From contig JAHBXW010000001.1 of the NCBI GenBank assembly GCA_019636235.1, positions 496,001 to 560,000 of the forward strand: 64,000 nt of DNA. The letters are read 5' to 3'. Shown one piece after another: positions 17,516 through 28,028 of this stretch. Each line of letters opens with the position of its first letter. The first letter of the stretch is position 1. The notes beneath the pieces are model-generated. The model did no database searches. It was not told where the DNA came from and saw only the letters and a program-made list of their open reading frames with translations. The position numbers and the translations under genes were made by a program. The stretch is from Planctomyces sp. Lineage in GTDB: Bacteria; Planctomycetota; Planctomycetia; Planctomycetales; Planctomycetaceae.

Positions 17516-19573
17516 ATGCCGGAGTCAGACCGCCCACTTTCCGACCCGCCGATGACGGCCTCGAACGCCGAGGACACGTTGCGGCAGGACGTCTCCGACC
17601 AGGCGCGTTCCAGCCGCCTGAGCCGCCTGCCCGAGGCGCTGCCGGGGAAGACGCCCGGCTACGAAGTGCAGCGCTGCCTGGGCGAAGGCTCGTTCGGCTC
17701 GGTGTGGCTGGCGACCGAGACGCGGACCGGCAGACAGGTGGCGATCAAGTTCTACACGCACCGCAAAGGACTGGACTGGTCGCTTTTGAGCCGCGAGGTC
17801 GAGAAGCTCGCGGTGCTGTATACGTCGCGGAACATCGTCGGGCTGCTGGATGTGGGCTGGGATCACGAACCGCCGTATTTCGTGATGGAATACCTTGAGC
17901 AGGGGGCGCTGTCGGCCCGGTTGTCGGACGGCGCGTTGCCTGTCGACGACGCAGTCCGGATCGCACGCGAAATCCTGCACGCGCTGATCCATGCCCACAA
18001 CAGCGGCATCCTGCACTGCGACGTCAAACCCGCGAACGTGCTGATTGATTCCGGCGGCTCGTCCCGCCTGGGAGATTTCGGTCAGTCGCGGCTGACCACC
18101 GAACAAAGCCCCGCGCTGGGCACGCTGTACTACATGGGGCCCGAGCAGGCCGTGCTCGACGGCACGCCGGACGCGCGCTGGGACGTCTACGCGCTGGGCG
18201 CGCTGCTGTATCATATGCTGACCGGCAGCCCCCCCTACCGGACGGCCGGGAACGAAGCCAGGTTGCGTGCCGCCGGCGCCCTGGAGGAACGACTGGAGGC
18301 GTACCGCGGCATTCTCGCGGCCAGTCCCCGGCCCGACGCGCATCGCCGGCGGCATGGCGTCGATCCGGCCCTCGCGCAAATCGTCGACGGCTGTCTCGAA
18401 CGCGATCCCCAGCTGCGGATTCCGAACGCTCAGGTGGTCCTCGATCTGCTGGACGAACGGGACAAGTCGCTGGCCAAGCGGCCGCTGATGATCCTGGGCG
18501 TCGTCGGACCGATCCTGTTTCTGCTGACGCTGTTGACCGTCGCGGCGATCGCCGTCCCCAAGGCGGTGGCGACGGCCGAACGGAACCTGACAGACCGGGC
18601 GCTCGCGACGGACGTCGTCGCGGCGAAGATTCTGGCCGCCAGCGTGCAGCAGGAATTCGACGTCCGGCAGAAGGAACTCGAGGACGTCGCCGATTCTCTG
18701 GTTCCCGGCGACGAAGCGGATTCGGGCGAACTTCGCCCCGACCTGCAGGCGTTTCTCGATGGCTGGCACGCCACGGCCGCACAGCGGCTGGAGGAACAGA
18801 ACCGCACGGCTGACGAGAGCATCTTCGTCGCGAATGCGGTCGGCTTTCAGGTGTATCGCCAGCCCCGGGACGCGACGATTGGCGGCGACTTCGCCTGGCG
18901 CGATTACTTCCACGGCCAGGGTCGCGAACTGCCTCGCGGCACTCGAGCCCAGCCCCGCACGGCGCCCGGCATTTCCCGGGCGTATCGCAGCAGTTCGTCC
19001 CGGCAATACAAGGTCGCCGTTTCGGTCCCGATCTGGAATCGAGACCGGACACGGGTCGTCGGCGTTCTGGCGCGAACGATCAACCTCAACGATCTGCTCA
19101 ATCAATGGGAGGCCCGGATTCGGGCGCGGGACGACGCCGGCCCCGCCCTGCCCTCCGACGCCGTTCGCGACCGGTTTCTCGCGCTGGCCGATCTTCGCGA
19201 CACGCCCGCGCACCTGCTGGACCATCCCTGGATGTCCGAGCAGGACTCCGAGGAACTGGAGGATGAGCAACTCAAGAACCGGCTGCAGCTGACCGACGAG
19301 CAAACGCACTTGCTGCGGACGCGCGATCGGGATGCGCACTACGTCGACCCGCTGGCCGACCAGGATCCGCGGTTTCGCGGTCCCTGGCTGGCGGCGTTTT
19401 CGCCGGTCGGGACTTCCGGCTGGGTGGCGATCGTCCAGGAGCTGAGGGCGGTGGCAGTCGAGCCGGTCAACGAGTTGCGCAACGTGTTCTTGCGGTACGG
19501 CGTATTGGCGCTGCTGGCGTTCATCGCCGTGTTCGCGCTGTTATGGATGCTGATCCGTCGGGCGGCGCGTTAG
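17516..19573 (+). CDS. Transmembrane Ser/Thr protein kinase with extracytoplasmic Cache-like sensor
   Basis: The product is 685 aa from the ATG at 17516; an ATG at 17552 is also possible. The N-terminal PknB-type kinase (about residues 48-310) has the glycine loop LGEGSFGSVW, K78, E94, catalytic loop H167-C-D-V-K-P-A-N174, and D187-F-G. The usual Arg of HRD is Cys here, so it is a non-RD kinase. Activation-loop end YYMGPEQ is intact. TM1 is at about 323-347 and TM2 at about 656-680. Between them about 300 residues resemble a double-Cache ligand-binding domain (RDYFHGQGRELP-like, ISRAYRSSSSRQYKVAVSVP, RTRVVGVLARTINL). It should pass an external signal to cytoplasmic phosphorylation. Its stop overlaps the convergent histidine kinase by 4 bp. 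Confidence 0.92.
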   Translation: MPESDRPLSDPPMTASNAEDTLRQDVSDQARSSRLSRLPEALPGKTPGYEVQRCLGEGSFGSVWLATETRTGRQVAIKFYTHRKGLDWSLLSREVEKLAVLYTSRNIVGLLDVGWDHEPPYFVMEYLEQGALSARLSDGALPVDDAVRIAREILHALIHAHNSGILHCDVKPANVLIDSGGSSRLGDFGQSRLTTEQSPALGTLYYMGPEQAVLDGTPDARWDVYALGALLYHMLTGSPPYRTAGNEARLRAAGALEERLEAYRGILAASPRPDAHRRRHGVDPALAQIVDGCLERDPQLRIPNAQVVLDLLDERDKSLAKRPLMILGVVGPILFLLTLLTVAAIAVPKAVATAERNLTDRALATDVVAAKILAASVQQEFDVRQKELEDVADSLVPGDEADSGELRPDLQAFLDGWHATAAQRLEEQNRTADESIFVANAVGFQVYRQPRDATIGGDFAWRDYFHGQGRELPRGTRAQPRTAPGISRAYRSSSSRQYKVAVSVPIWNRDRTRVVGVLARTINLNDLLNQWEARIRARDDAGPALPSDAVRDRFLALADLRDTPAHLLDHPWMSEQDSEELEDEQLKNRLQLTDEQTHLLRTRDRDAHYVDPLADQDPRFRGPWLAAFSPVGTSGWVAIVQELRAVAVEPVNELRNVFLRYGVLALLAFIAVFALLWMLIRRAAR

Positions 19574-20985
19574 GCGCCCGCGGCGGCAATGAGTCCGGAT
19601 TCCGAATGGGCGGCGACGAGCGGCAGCCGCACGATCATCCTTGTCCCGTGTCCCGGCTGGCTTTCACAGCGGATGTCCCCGCCGTGCGCGGCGACGACCG
19701 ACTGGCAGATGCTCAGCCCCAGCCCGCTGCCGACAGCGGCGCCGCGGGTTCGAGCGCGATCCGCGCGAAAGAACCGGTCGAAGACATGCGGGAGATCGAC
19801 GGAAGCGATGCCCACGCCCGTGTCCTCGACGATGAGTTCCGCCTGTCCAGCGGCTTTGTCGGACGTCAGGACGATGCGGATCCGCCCGCCTTCGGGCGTG
19901 TACTTGATCGCGTTGTCGAGGAGATTGTTGACCACCTGCCAGAGGTGCTCCCGCTGGCCGGCGACTGTCGCCGGAGCGGTCCCCTCGACGTCCAGCGACA
20001 CGCCCCGGGATTCCGCAACCCCCTGAAACATGGCCGCGGACTTCACCACCAGCGCGGCGAAGTCCACCGGCTCGACCTGCGTCTTGAGCCGCTCGTTTTC
20101 CGTTTCGGAAATCAGCAGCAACTGGTTCAACAGGATCTGCAACGAGCCGCACTGGTCGATGACGTCGTCCAGCAGCTCGCGGTATTCCGCCGCGGAGCGG
20201 TCGCTGTTGAGCGCCACTTCGACGCAGCTGCGAATCGCCGCCAGCGGCGTGCGAAGCTCATGGGCTGCGTTGGCCAGGACGTCTCGACGATGGTCCAGGA
20301 CGACGGCGATGCGGTCGAGCAGGCCGTTGATCGTGGACGCCAGCCGATCGAGTTCGTCTCCCGTCCCTCGCACCGGCAGCCGTTCATCGAGATGGTCGGG
20401 CCTTAGCCGCCGGGCGGTGCGGGTGATGTCGCCGATCGCTGTCGTCGCCCGACCGGCCAGAAGCCATGCCCCCAGCGGAGCTCCCAGCAGCATCAATCCG
20501 CCGGTCAACAGCGCGAGACGGTCGATCCGGGCGACCTCGGACCGCAGCAGCCGCAGCTCTTCGCCGACGAGCACGCTGGCAACTCCGTGCGGATTCGCGG
20601 CGATCTCCCGCACGACGCTGCGGTCATCCCCCGGTTCAGCGGCCGACGTGGCTCGAGACGCCCACAGAATCCGCCCCGCACTGTCTCGGAGCTCGACGAA
20701 CCAGCCATGGTGCTGATGTCCGGCGGCCTTCCGCTCCAGCTCTCCCAGGACAGAGTCGAACTCGCCGCGGGGCGTGTCCCGCAGCGCCAACTCAATCTCA
20801 GAGATGTCCTCAGCCAGCACTTTGTCCGCCTCATGGAGCAGCGCCCACATGACGCCCTGCCGGAGGACGGCAAGCGTGACCAGCGCCGTCGCGGCCACCG
20901 CCAGCGCGTTCCATGCCGCCAGCCGCAGGCGCAGCGATCCCAAGCGGCGCGCCCGCCCGGTGCTCGAACCCGAAGTCGGCATCAT
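19570..20985 (-). CDS. Sensor histidine kinase (HAMP-HisKA-HATPase), partner of the adjacent OmpR-type regulator
   Basis: The product is 471 aa. TM1 is at about 21-45, with a periplasmic sensor of about 110 residues, TM2 at about 156-178 and HAMP at about 180-232. HisKA has H242 in NAAHELRTPLAAI. The ATPase has NLLDNAIKYTPEGG, DTGVGIA, FDRFFRADRA and GSGLGLSI. The start codons ATGATG overlap the regulator's stop (ATGA), so the kinase is translationally coupled to the response regulator. Layout and H-box match the heavy-metal/CusS-QseC class, but the periplasmic domain gives no ligand. The pair is divergent from the dabA operon. A regulatory link to that operon is possible, not shown. Confidence 0.94.
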   Translation of the reverse strand: MMPTSGSSTGRARRLGSLRLRLAAWNALAVAATALVTLAVLRQGVMWALLHEADKVLAEDISEIELALRDTPRGEFDSVLGELERKAAGHQHHGWFVELRDSAGRILWASRATSAAEPGDDRSVVREIAANPHGVASVLVGEELRLLRSEVARIDRLALLTGGLMLLGAPLGAWLLAGRATTAIGDITRTARRLRPDHLDERLPVRGTGDELDRLASTINGLLDRIAVVLDHRRDVLANAAHELRTPLAAIRSCVEVALNSDRSAAEYRELLDDVIDQCGSLQILLNQLLLISETENERLKTQVEPVDFAALVVKSAAMFQGVAESRGVSLDVEGTAPATVAGQREHLWQVVNNLLDNAIKYTPEGGRIRIVLTSDKAAGQAELIVEDTGVGIASVDLPHVFDRFFRADRARTRGAAVGSGLGLSICQSVVAAHGGDIRCESQPGHGTRMIVRLPLVAAHSESGLIAAAGA

Positions 20986-21701
20986 ATTGCCTCAGGGGAA
21001 GGCGGACTGTCGTCCGGCGGACGCCCCTCCTCCGGAGCCCGCAGGACATATCCCCGGCCGCGCACGGTGTGCAGCATCGGTTCCGGAAAGTCGCGGTCCA
21101 TTTTTGCGCGGAGCCGCGTGATGTGCACCTCGATCACATTCGTGACTCCCTCCCAGTCGGACTCCCAGAGATGCTCGCAAAGCATCTTTCGACTGACGAC
21201 CTGCCCGGCATTCCGCATCAGAAACTCGAGCAGGCTGAACTCGGTCGGCGTCAGGTCGATGTCGCGGCCCTCGCGGAGCACCCGCCGCAGCGACAGGTCC
21301 AGAGTCAGCGGGCCGACCGACATCTGCTGCGACTGCCGATGAATGGCGCGCCGCGTCACCGCCACCAGCCGAGCCAGTAATTCCGGAAAGGCGAACGGCT
21401 TGACGAGGTAGTCGTCGGCCCCCGCGTCGAGCCCCGCCACGCGATTCTCCACAGAGCCCAGCGCGCTCAGCACCACAACCGGCGTCTGGACGCCCCGGGC
21501 GCGGATCCGCCTCAAGATCTCCAGCCCCGGCAGATCCGGAAGGTTCAGGTCCAGGACAATGACGTCGCAGCGCTGCGCTGACGCCGCCTCCAGCCCCTCC
21601 AGGCCGTTCTGGACCCAGTGGCAGCCGTGGCGGTGCTCGTGCAGCCCCCGCTGCAAAGCCTTGCCCAGCACGAGATCGTCTTCAATCACCAGGATGTCCA
21701 C
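20982..21701 (-). CDS. OmpR/PhoB-family response regulator
   Basis: The product is 239 aa from GTG at 21701 (reading VDILVIEDD), chosen because GGAGGAGAAGG sits directly upstream. A TTG eight codons earlier would cut into that ribosome-binding site. The receiver domain has acidic D8/D9, phosphoacceptor D51 in VLDLNLPD, and K101 in DDYLVKPF. The winged-helix domain has LTPTEFSLLEFLMRNAGQVVS, TNVIEVHITRLRAKMD and HTVRGRGYVL. It is the first gene of a two-gene operon with its kinase, overlapping by 4 bp. It is divergent from dabA across 296 bp that contain two TTGTAAYCCG repeats, a possible self- or cross-regulatory site. Confidence 0.95.
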   Translation of the reverse strand: MDILVIEDDLVLGKALQRGLHEHRHGCHWVQNGLEGLEAASAQRCDVIVLDLNLPDLPGLEILRRIRARGVQTPVVVLSALGSVENRVAGLDAGADDYLVKPFAFPELLARLVAVTRRAIHRQSQQMSVGPLTLDLSLRRVLREGRDIDLTPTEFSLLEFLMRNAGQVVSRKMLCEHLWESDWEGVTNVIEVHITRLRAKMDRDFPEPMLHTVRGRGYVLRAPEEGRPPDDSPPSPEAI

Positions 21702-21824
21702 CGCGCCGCCTTCTCCTCCACGCAAGCGTCAGGGGCGCGGTGCATCGCGCCGAAACCTCATTCTATGCCGGCCACCTGCCAGGAAATCCCGCCGCGGGCG
21801 GCCCCCGGGCGAATTCTGACAGGT

Positions 21825-21884
21825 TTGTAACCCGTCGGCGGCGACAGACGGCCGACCCGCCGCGCCTTGCAGAGTTGTAATCCG
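21825..21884. promoter_or_regulatory. Direct repeat TTGTAAYCCG in the response-regulator/dabA divergent promoter region
   Basis: TTGTAACCCG (21825-21834) and TTGTAATCCG (21875-21884) are the only AT-richer islands in the 296-bp divergent spacer. They are spaced by exactly 50 bp, about five helical turns. OmpR-type regulators often bind direct repeats. Binding by the adjacent regulator is an inference. Confidence 0.35.
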
Positions 21885-21997
21885 ATTCGTCGTCCGCATC
21901 GACGGGCGCGGCCCTACAAGTTGGACCAGCCGACCCGGCGCCCCGCCTGACGCGGATCGCGGACACGGGCCGGACATGCGTCTCCAGGCCCGCCGTC

Positions 21998-24900
21998 ATG
22001 ACGACTGTGCTGGATGTCGAACAACCGTCGACAGAGTCCGATCCGCTGACCGATCGGCTTGAAGCGCTCCGGGCGATCATCGAACACGCCGCGCACCTGC
22101 TTCCCGCGCAGGGGCCGATCACGGCGTTCGTCCATCACAACACGCTGCACGCGTTCGAGCACCTGCCATTTGAAACGGCTGTCGTTCAGGCGGCGAAGGT
22201 CTTCGGCTGCCACCCGTTTCTGTCCGAGGAGCATTACCGGCGGGAACTGGAGCGGGACCGCATTCGGGAATCGGATCTGGAGGCGGTGCTGCGGGAGGAC
22301 CTCGGACCGGCGGCGGACGATCCGCTGCTGGGAGTGACGCGTCTCGATCTGCGGATGACGATGCTGCGCTGTCCGGTGCGGACGGCCCCGGCGGCGGAAC
22401 TCCGGTGGCTGGTCGCGGAGGCGGATGCGCTGCGTCGGTTTCGCAGCGCAGCGACGCCGCAGATGCGGTCCCGCATGATCCAGGACACGCGGCGATGGGT
22501 GATGCGCGAAGTGCGTTCCAAGTCCGCTCCCCGACCCGGCGACGCCTGCCGTCCCGTCTGGCTGCCGGACCTGTTCAGGGAATTCGGCGGCGCCGCGGAG
22601 GATCGCTGGTCGGACGAGGCCTGGGAATCGTTCACGCTCAGCACATTGTGGCGGCTGTGCGTCGAGGGGGTTCGCGACGTGCGGAGCTTCGCCGAGCCGC
22701 ACATCGAGCCGGTTCGGCATCGGGACGTCCTGCTGGAGGCCGCGGGCGTCGACGCGGACCTGGAAGTGCACGAGACGCTGATCCGGTTCTGCGCCGCGTT
22801 CGTCGACCAGGGGTTCGCGCCGTGGCCGCTGCCGGGGCGGGAGTTCGGACTGCTCGACGCGTTCGTGGAACTGCACAGCGGCGGCCCATCCGTCTCTTTC
22901 AACTGGATGGCGGACGTCCGCCGCGACCTGCAGGACATCCGTCGGCAGGGCCGCAGCCCGTTGGAATCGATCGACGATTCTCTGCGCCGGCTGGGCGTGA
23001 GGGACGACGAACGCCCGGATTTCATCCGCGCGACGCTGCTCGCGCTCCGCGGCTGGGCCGGCATGATTCAGCAGTTGGAGACCCGGTCGGATCGCGCCGC
23101 GCGGCCGCTGCCCCGCGGAAGCCTCGTCGGCTTTCTGGCGATCCGTCTGCTGCTCGACCTGCACGCTGCGCGGCATCTCGCGCGATCGCATTTGGGCCGG
23201 GACGTCGATTTGCGGACGTTGCGTTCGGAACTGCGTCTGAGTCTCGCGACCGCGTCCGGCCCCGCCGCCGAATCGCGGGCCTTTCAGATGTTTCAGGTGG
23301 CTCAGTTCGTGGGCTGGAAGCCGGCCGAGCTGGCGGGTTTGACCAAGTCGGACTGGTCTCTTTTGCTGCAGGAGGTTGAGAGCTTCTCCAGCCTGGCCCG
23401 CCGGCGGGTGATGCATCTTGCGTTCGAGCGCCGATATCGACTGCGGGCGCTGGATGCGATCTCGCTTCGCGCCGCACAGAAGCCGGCCGAGCGGGTGACG
23501 CCGCAGTTTCAGGCGGTGTTCTGCATCGACGAGCGCGAAGAATCTCTGAGACGTTCGCTGGAGGAGCTGTGTCCTTCGGTGGAGACCTTCTCGGTCGCCG
23601 GGTTCTTCGGCGTCGCGATGTATTACCGCGGCGCCGGCGACGCGCACGACATCCCGCTGTGCCCGGTGATCATCCGCCCCCAGCACTGGGTCCGGGAGGA
23701 AGTCGTCGAGAGCCTCGAGGACGAGCACCGCCGCCGCGCTCAGCAGCGGCGACTTCTTGGCCAAGCGTCTCATCACCTGCACGTCGGCAGTCGCACGTTC
23801 ACGGTCGGCGCGCTGTTGACGACGCTGTTCGGCCCGCTCGCGTCGGTGCCGCTGATCGCCCGCGTCCTGGCGCCCCGGCTGACGGGCCAGTTGCGTCGCC
23901 GGGCCGCGCAGGTCGTGCAGCCCCCTCCCCGGACGCGGCTGCGGCTGGAGCGCCGCGCGGAGCAACCGGGACCGACCGGCGACCACGTCGGCTATTCGGT
24001 CGAGGAGATGGCGACGATCGGCGAACGCGTGCTCCGCGACATGGGCCTGACGCGGCACTTTGCCCGCCTGATCTTTCTGATCGGGCATGGCTCCAACAGT
24101 CTGAACAATCCTCACAAAGCGGCCTACGACTGCGGCGCGTGCGCGGGCTCCGCAGGCGGCCCCAACGCCCGCGCCCTCGCGAAACTGCTCAACGATCCGG
24201 GGGTTCGCAAGCGGCTCGCGGAACGGGACGTGCCGATCCCCGCGGAAACGCTGTTCGTTGGCGGCTGGCACAACACGTGCGACGACGCGCTGCAGTTCTT
24301 CGACACGGAATCAATCGCTCCGGCCCGCCGAAGCGAGCTGCTGGACGCGCTCAGCGTTCTCGAGAGCGCCTGCGATCAGAACGCGCACGAGCGCTGCCGG
24401 CGCTTTCTGTCGGCGCCGCTCGACTTGACGTTCGAGGAGGCGCGGCGGCACGTGCAGGAGCGCGCCGAGGACCTCGCGCAGACCCGTCCCGAGTGCGGAC
24501 ATGCGACGAACGCGCTGTGCATCGTCGCCCGGCGGTCGCGGACGCGCGGGCTGTTTCTCGACCGCCGCGCCTTCCTGCAGTCGTACGATCCGACTCGCGA
24601 CAGCCCCGATGCGCCGATCCTGACTCGCATTCTGCAGGCCGTGATCCCCGTCTGCGCCGGAATCAATCTCGAGTACTACTTCTCGTTCGTCGATCCGATC
24701 GGATACGGCTGCGGCACCAAGCTGCCGCACAACGTGGCGTCGCTGCTGGGCGTCATGGACGGACCGTCCAGCGATCTGCGGACCGGACTGCCGTGGCAGA
24801 TGGTCGAGATTCACGAACCGGTCCGCCTGTCGTTCGTGATCGAGACGACTCCCGAGACGCTGCTGCGCGTGCTGGACGCCAATCCCGCCCTCAAGCAGTT

Positions 24901-25135
24901 ATGCGTGCACCGCTGGGCGTATGTGTCGACGCTCGACCCGTCGAGCGGCCGGATCCATGACTACCGCGACGGCCGGTTCGAACCTTACGTCCCGCAGTCG
25001 CAGGAGCTGCCCGCGGCCGACACGTCCGCGGAGTGGTACCGGGGCTGGCGCGATCACCTGGGCTTCGCCCTGATCCGCGACGCGCTGCATCCCGTGCGGC
25101 CCGCGGACATCGAAACCGATCGGCGGGGAGCGTGA
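21998..25135 (+). CDS. dabA: DabA-type inorganic carbon uptake protein (DUF2309/UPF0753)
   Basis: The product is 1045 aa. It is the cytoplasmic, zinc-dependent, carbonic-anhydrase-like subunit of a DAB pump, thought to hydrate CO2 vectorially with energy from the DabB proton subunit. The family start [22 protein letters not shown] is typical when read in parts: PITAFVHHN and [10 protein letters not shown]. All four zinc-site residues known from Halothiobacillus DabA (C351, D353, H524, C539) have counterparts: C509 and D511 in [10 protein letters not shown]697 in [10 protein letters not shown], and C712 in YDCGACAG. The H-to-C spacing is identical at 15. It is the first gene of a four-gene operon; the next ATG lies 2 bp past its stop. 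It is divergent from the two-component genes. Active-site conservation suggests a working enzyme. Confidence 0.93.
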   Translation: MTTVLDVEQPSTESDPLTDRLEALRAIIEHAAHLLPAQGPITAFVHHNTLHAFEHLPFETAVVQAAKVFGCHPFLSEEHYRRELERDRIRESDLEAVLREDLGPAADDPLLGVTRLDLRMTMLRCPVRTAPAAELRWLVAEADALRRFRSAATPQMRSRMIQDTRRWVMREVRSKSAPRPGDACRPVWLPDLFREFGGAAEDRWSDEAWESFTLSTLWRLCVEGVRDVRSFAEPHIEPVRHRDVLLEAAGVDADLEVHETLIRFCAAFVDQGFAPWPLPGREFGLLDAFVELHSGGPSVSFNWMADVRRDLQDIRRQGRSPLESIDDSLRRLGVRDDERPDFIRATLLALRGWAGMIQQLETRSDRAARPLPRGSLVGFLAIRLLLDLHAARHLARSHLGRDVDLRTLRSELRLSLATASGPAAESRAFQMFQVAQFVGWKPAELAGLTKSDWSLLLQEVESFSSLARRRVMHLAFERRYRLRALDAISLRAAQKPAERVTPQFQAVFCIDEREESLRRSLEELCPSVETFSVAGFFGVAMYYRGAGDAHDIPLCPVIIRPQHWVREEVVESLEDEHRRRAQQRRLLGQASHHLHVGSRTFTVGALLTTLFGPLASVPLIARVLAPRLTGQLRRRAAQVVQPPPRTRLRLERRAEQPGPTGDHVGYSVEEMATIGERVLRDMGLTRHFARLIFLIGHGSNSLNNPHKAAYDCGACAGSAGGPNARALAKLLNDPGVRKRLAERDVPIPAETLFVGGWHNTCDDALQFFDTESIAPARRSELLDALSVLESACDQNAHERCRRFLSAPLDLTFEEARRHVQERAEDLAQTRPECGHATNALCIVARRSRTRGLFLDRRAFLQSYDPTRDSPDAPILTRILQAVIPVCAGINLEYYFSFVDPIGYGCGTKLPHNVASLLGVMDGPSSDLRTGLPWQMVEIHEPVRLSFVIETTPETLLRVLDANPALKQLCVHRWAYVSTLDPSSGRIHDYRDGRFEPYVPQSQELPAADTSAEWYRGWRDHLGFALIRDALHPVRPADIETDRRGA

Positions 25136-25137
25136 CC

Positions 25138-26529
25138 ATGGAGGGCTGGACGATTCCCTGGATCGCGTGTTCGCTGGTGATCGGCGCGCCGGTGCTGCTG
25201 CTGGCGACGCTCGGCCTGGCGTTGCTGCTGGAGACCGGCATCAGCGAACGGATGATCAGCCGGCTGGTGCAGTTCTCCGTGCTGACGGGGCTGACGGGCG
25301 CGGTCGCCATGCTCGTCTGGATGCTGGCCACGGGAGAACGGGACGTGCCGTTCGAACTGGGGAACTGGGTGTCGATTCCCCAGCAGCACTTTCATTTCCG
25401 GCTGAAGTTCCTGTTCGACCGGCTGTCGATTCCATTCGCCATCATGACCTACCTGCTGGTGGGAACGATCGGCGCGTTTGCCGACAAGTACCTGCATCGC
25501 GAGCCGGGATTTCGGCGGTTCTTCATGTGCTACAGCCTGTTTCTGCTGGGCATGATTCTGTCGACGCTGGCGGGGACGATTGAGACGCTGTTCGCCGGCT
25601 GGGAACTGGTGGGGCTGTCGTCGGCGCTGCTGGTGGCGTTCTTTCAGGAGCGTCCCGCGCCGGTCCGCAACGGGCTGCGGGTGTGGACGGTGTACCGGAT
25701 CGCGGATGCGGCCTTCATTGTGGCGGCGGTGAGCCTCCATCACCTGACGGGCGAAGGGGATTTCGACGCCTTGACGGGTTACGGGGCCTGGCCGACGGGA
25801 CAGACGACGATGTCCGCAGGGCAGGCGCTGTTCGTGGGCAGCCTGCTGCTGGTGGCCGCCGCGGGCAAATCGGGACTGGTTCCGTTCTCCGGCTGGCTGC
25901 CCCGCGCGATGGAAGGCCCCACGCCGTCGAGCGCCGTGTTTTATGGCGCGCTGTCGGTGCATCTGGGGGCGTTTCTGCTGCTGCGCGTCAGCCCCATTCT
26001 CGAACGGTCCCCGCTGTTGTGCGGGCTGGTCGTCGGGTTCGGGCTGGCGACGGCGGCGGTCGGCGCGCTGTCAGCCCGCACGCAGACGGACATCAAGTCC
26101 GCGCTGGCGTTCGCGTGCGTCACGCAGGTGGGCATCATCACAGCGGAGATCGGCCTCGGGTTTCGGTATCTGGCGCTTTGCCACATCATTGGTCACGCTT
26201 CCCTGCGAACTCTGCAGATGCTGCGGGCGCCGTCAATTCTCCGCGACTACCACACGCTGGAGAACGCGATCGGCGGCCGGCTGGCGCCGTCGTCCCGGAT
26301 CTGGCAGCGGATGGCGTGCAGCCGCATCGGAACCTCCCTGTATCGGCTGGGATTCGAACGGGGCGGGCTGGATGCGAGCCTTGATCGCTGGATCGTGCGG
26401 CCATTTTTGAAGTTGCTGACGGCCTGCGACGGCTGGGAGCGCCGCTGGACCGACTTTCTGTCGGGCGGCGGCTCGCGCGAATCGGACCAGGTGCGTCCCG
26501 CGCCGCAGCCGCTGGAGGAACTCCTGTGA
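25138..26529 (+). CDS. dabB: DabB-like proton-conducting membrane subunit (NuoL/ND5 family)
   Basis: The product is 463 aa from the ATG at 25138, with GGGGAG at the end of dabA as ribosome-binding site. It is a polytopic Proton_antipo_M protein. Proton-path residues of NuoL-type channels are kept: E156 in [12 protein letters not shown]244 in [20 protein letters not shown]320 in [18 protein letters not shown]. In DAB systems this subunit couples the proton gradient to CO2 hydration by DabA. The protein lacks the long C-terminal lateral helix of complex I NuoL, as expected for DabB. Its last codons overlap the start of the next gene (GTGA), so the two are translationally coupled. The position directly after dabA makes the assignment firm. 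Confidence 0.9.
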   Translation: MEGWTIPWIACSLVIGAPVLLLATLGLALLLETGISERMISRLVQFSVLTGLTGAVAMLVWMLATGERDVPFELGNWVSIPQQHFHFRLKFLFDRLSIPFAIMTYLLVGTIGAFADKYLHREPGFRRFFMCYSLFLLGMILSTLAGTIETLFAGWELVGLSSALLVAFFQERPAPVRNGLRVWTVYRIADAAFIVAAVSLHHLTGEGDFDALTGYGAWPTGQTTMSAGQALFVGSLLLVAAAGKSGLVPFSGWLPRAMEGPTPSSAVFYGALSVHLGAFLLLRVSPILERSPLLCGLVVGFGLATAAVGALSARTQTDIKSALAFACVTQVGIITAEIGLGFRYLALCHIIGHASLRTLQMLRAPSILRDYHTLENAIGGRLAPSSRIWQRMACSRIGTSLYRLGFERGGLDASLDRWIVRPFLKLLTACDGWERRWTDFLSGGGSRESDQVRPAPQPLEELL

Positions 26530-28028
26530 GCGAACTTCACTTTCCGTGGCTGGAAGCGGGCGTGCTGTTGCCGCTGATCGGACTCTTGAGCCTGATCGGC
26601 TGCCGCGACTCCGAACAGGTGCGCCGCCGGACCATCCTGACGCTGTCGATCACGCTGCTGACGACGCTGGGGGCGGCCATCGATTTCTTCCAGAACGGCT
26701 CGCGCGCCGCGCATGACCATTGGGACGCGCTGCGGCAGCTGGCGGGGCGGGATGTGCTCATGATTGACGCCTTGAGCGCCCCGCTGCTGCCGCTGACGGC
26801 GATGCTCTCGCTGGTGACGGCCCTGTCGACCCCCAGCACGAAGCGGCGGCGGTTTCCGTTCGGCTGGAACCTGGTGAGCACGTCGCTGCTGCTGGCGACG
26901 TTCTCCAGCCGGGCCCCGGGGGACGTCGTCCTGCTGACGACGCTGGGCATGCTGCCGCCGCTGATGGAACTCGTGGGCCGCAAGCGGCCCGTGCGGGTGT
27001 TTTGCCTGCACATGGGGTTGTGCGCGGCGCTGCTCGTGTCGGGCTGGTGGTTGTCGCAGTCAGTCTCGCCGACGGCGGCCGTGTGGGGAGCTGGGTTGCT
27101 GCTCGCCGGGGTGCTGGTCCGCAGCGGCGTCGTGCCGGTGCACTGCTGGCTGACCGATCTGTTCGAGCACGCGACCTTCGGCTCGGCGCTGTTGTTTGCG
27201 ACGCCGATGGTGGGCGCGTATGCCGCGGTCCGGCTGGTGCTGCCGATCGCCCCGGACTGGATGATTCGCAGCCTGGCGCTGGCGTCGCTGGCGACATCGG
27301 TGTACGCGGCGGCGATGGCGCTCGTGCAGACGGAGGCGCGGCGGTTCTTCTGCTACGTGTTCCTCAGCCACTCCGCGCTGGTGCTTGTCGGCCTGGAGAC
27401 CGCGACGCCGATCAGTCTGACGGGTTCGCTGGCGGTGTGGCTGTCCTCGGCGCTTGCGCTGACGGGGTTCGGCCTGACGCTGCGCTCGATGGAGGCGCGG
27501 ATCGGGCGGATCTCGCTGGCGAACTATCACGGGATGTACGAACACACGCCGACATTGGCGATCTTCTTTCTGCTGACCGGCCTGGCGAGCGTGGGCTTCC
27601 CCGGAGCGTTCGGATTCATCGGCGCCGAGCTGCTGGTCGAAGGCGCGGTCGCGGCGTATCCCGGCGTCGGGACGGCGGTCGTGCTGGCCGCCGCGCTGAA
27701 CGGGATTGCGGTGCTGCAGGCCTATTTCCGCGTGTTCACCGGGGTCCGCCATGCGAGTGCGATTCCGCTGCGGATCGGCGCCCCCGAGCGGGCGTCGGCG
27801 CTGGTGCTGACGGCCCTCATCGCCATCGGCGGGCTGATTCCACAGCCGTACATTTCGTCCCGGTATCAGGCGGCGCTGGAGATCCATGAATCGCGCGCGC
27901 TGCGAGGCGCTGCGTCGCCCCCCGTCGTCCGAAGAGCTCAGACGGCGTCGCCGTCCCCCTCCTTGACTGAAGTCCCGCCCCGCGCGGCCCGTTCCCAGGA
28001 TGCCCTGCATGTTCGCACCGACCACTGA
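26526..28028 (+). CDS. Second antiporter-like membrane subunit (NuoM/ND4-like) of the DAB operon, with altered proton-path residues
   Basis: The product is 500 aa from a GTG overlapping the dabB stop (GTGA). About 13-14 hydrophobic helices show ND4-family patterns such as [19 protein letters not shown] and [20 protein letters not shown]. By my hand alignment, the residues that carry protons in NuoM are changed: G141 for the TM5 Glu, R199 for the TM7 Lys, M228 for the TM8 Lys, and an Arg-Arg in [14 protein letters not shown] for the next Lys. It could therefore be a structural rather than a pumping partner. Typical DAB systems have only DabA and DabB. Its C-terminal 50 residues are a polar tail ([15 protein letters not shown]) overlapping the next gene. 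Confidence 0.85.
   Translation: MSELHFPWLEAGVLLPLIGLLSLIGCRDSEQVRRRTILTLSITLLTTLGAAIDFFQNGSRAAHDHWDALRQLAGRDVLMIDALSAPLLPLTAMLSLVTALSTPSTKRRRFPFGWNLVSTSLLLATFSSRAPGDVVLLTTLGMLPPLMELVGRKRPVRVFCLHMGLCAALLVSGWWLSQSVSPTAAVWGAGLLLAGVLVRSGVVPVHCWLTDLFEHATFGSALLFATPMVGAYAAVRLVLPIAPDWMIRSLALASLATSVYAAAMALVQTEARRFFCYVFLSHSALVLVGLETATPISLTGSLAVWLSSALALTGFGLTLRSMEARIGRISLANYHGMYEHTPTLAIFFLLTGLASVGFPGAFGFIGAELLVEGAVAAYPGVGTAVVLAAALNGIAVLQAYFRVFTGVRHASAIPLRIGAPERASALVLTALIAIGGLIPQPYISSRYQAALEIHESRALRGAASPPVVRRAQTASPSPSLTEVPPRAARSQDALHVRTDH

Noticed and set aside
21914-24271. 785-codon open frame on the minus strand opposite dabA
   Set aside because: Product is Arg/Gln/Pro-rich with no recognisable motif, while the plus-strand frame has complete DabA motifs. 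It is a high-GC antisense shadow.
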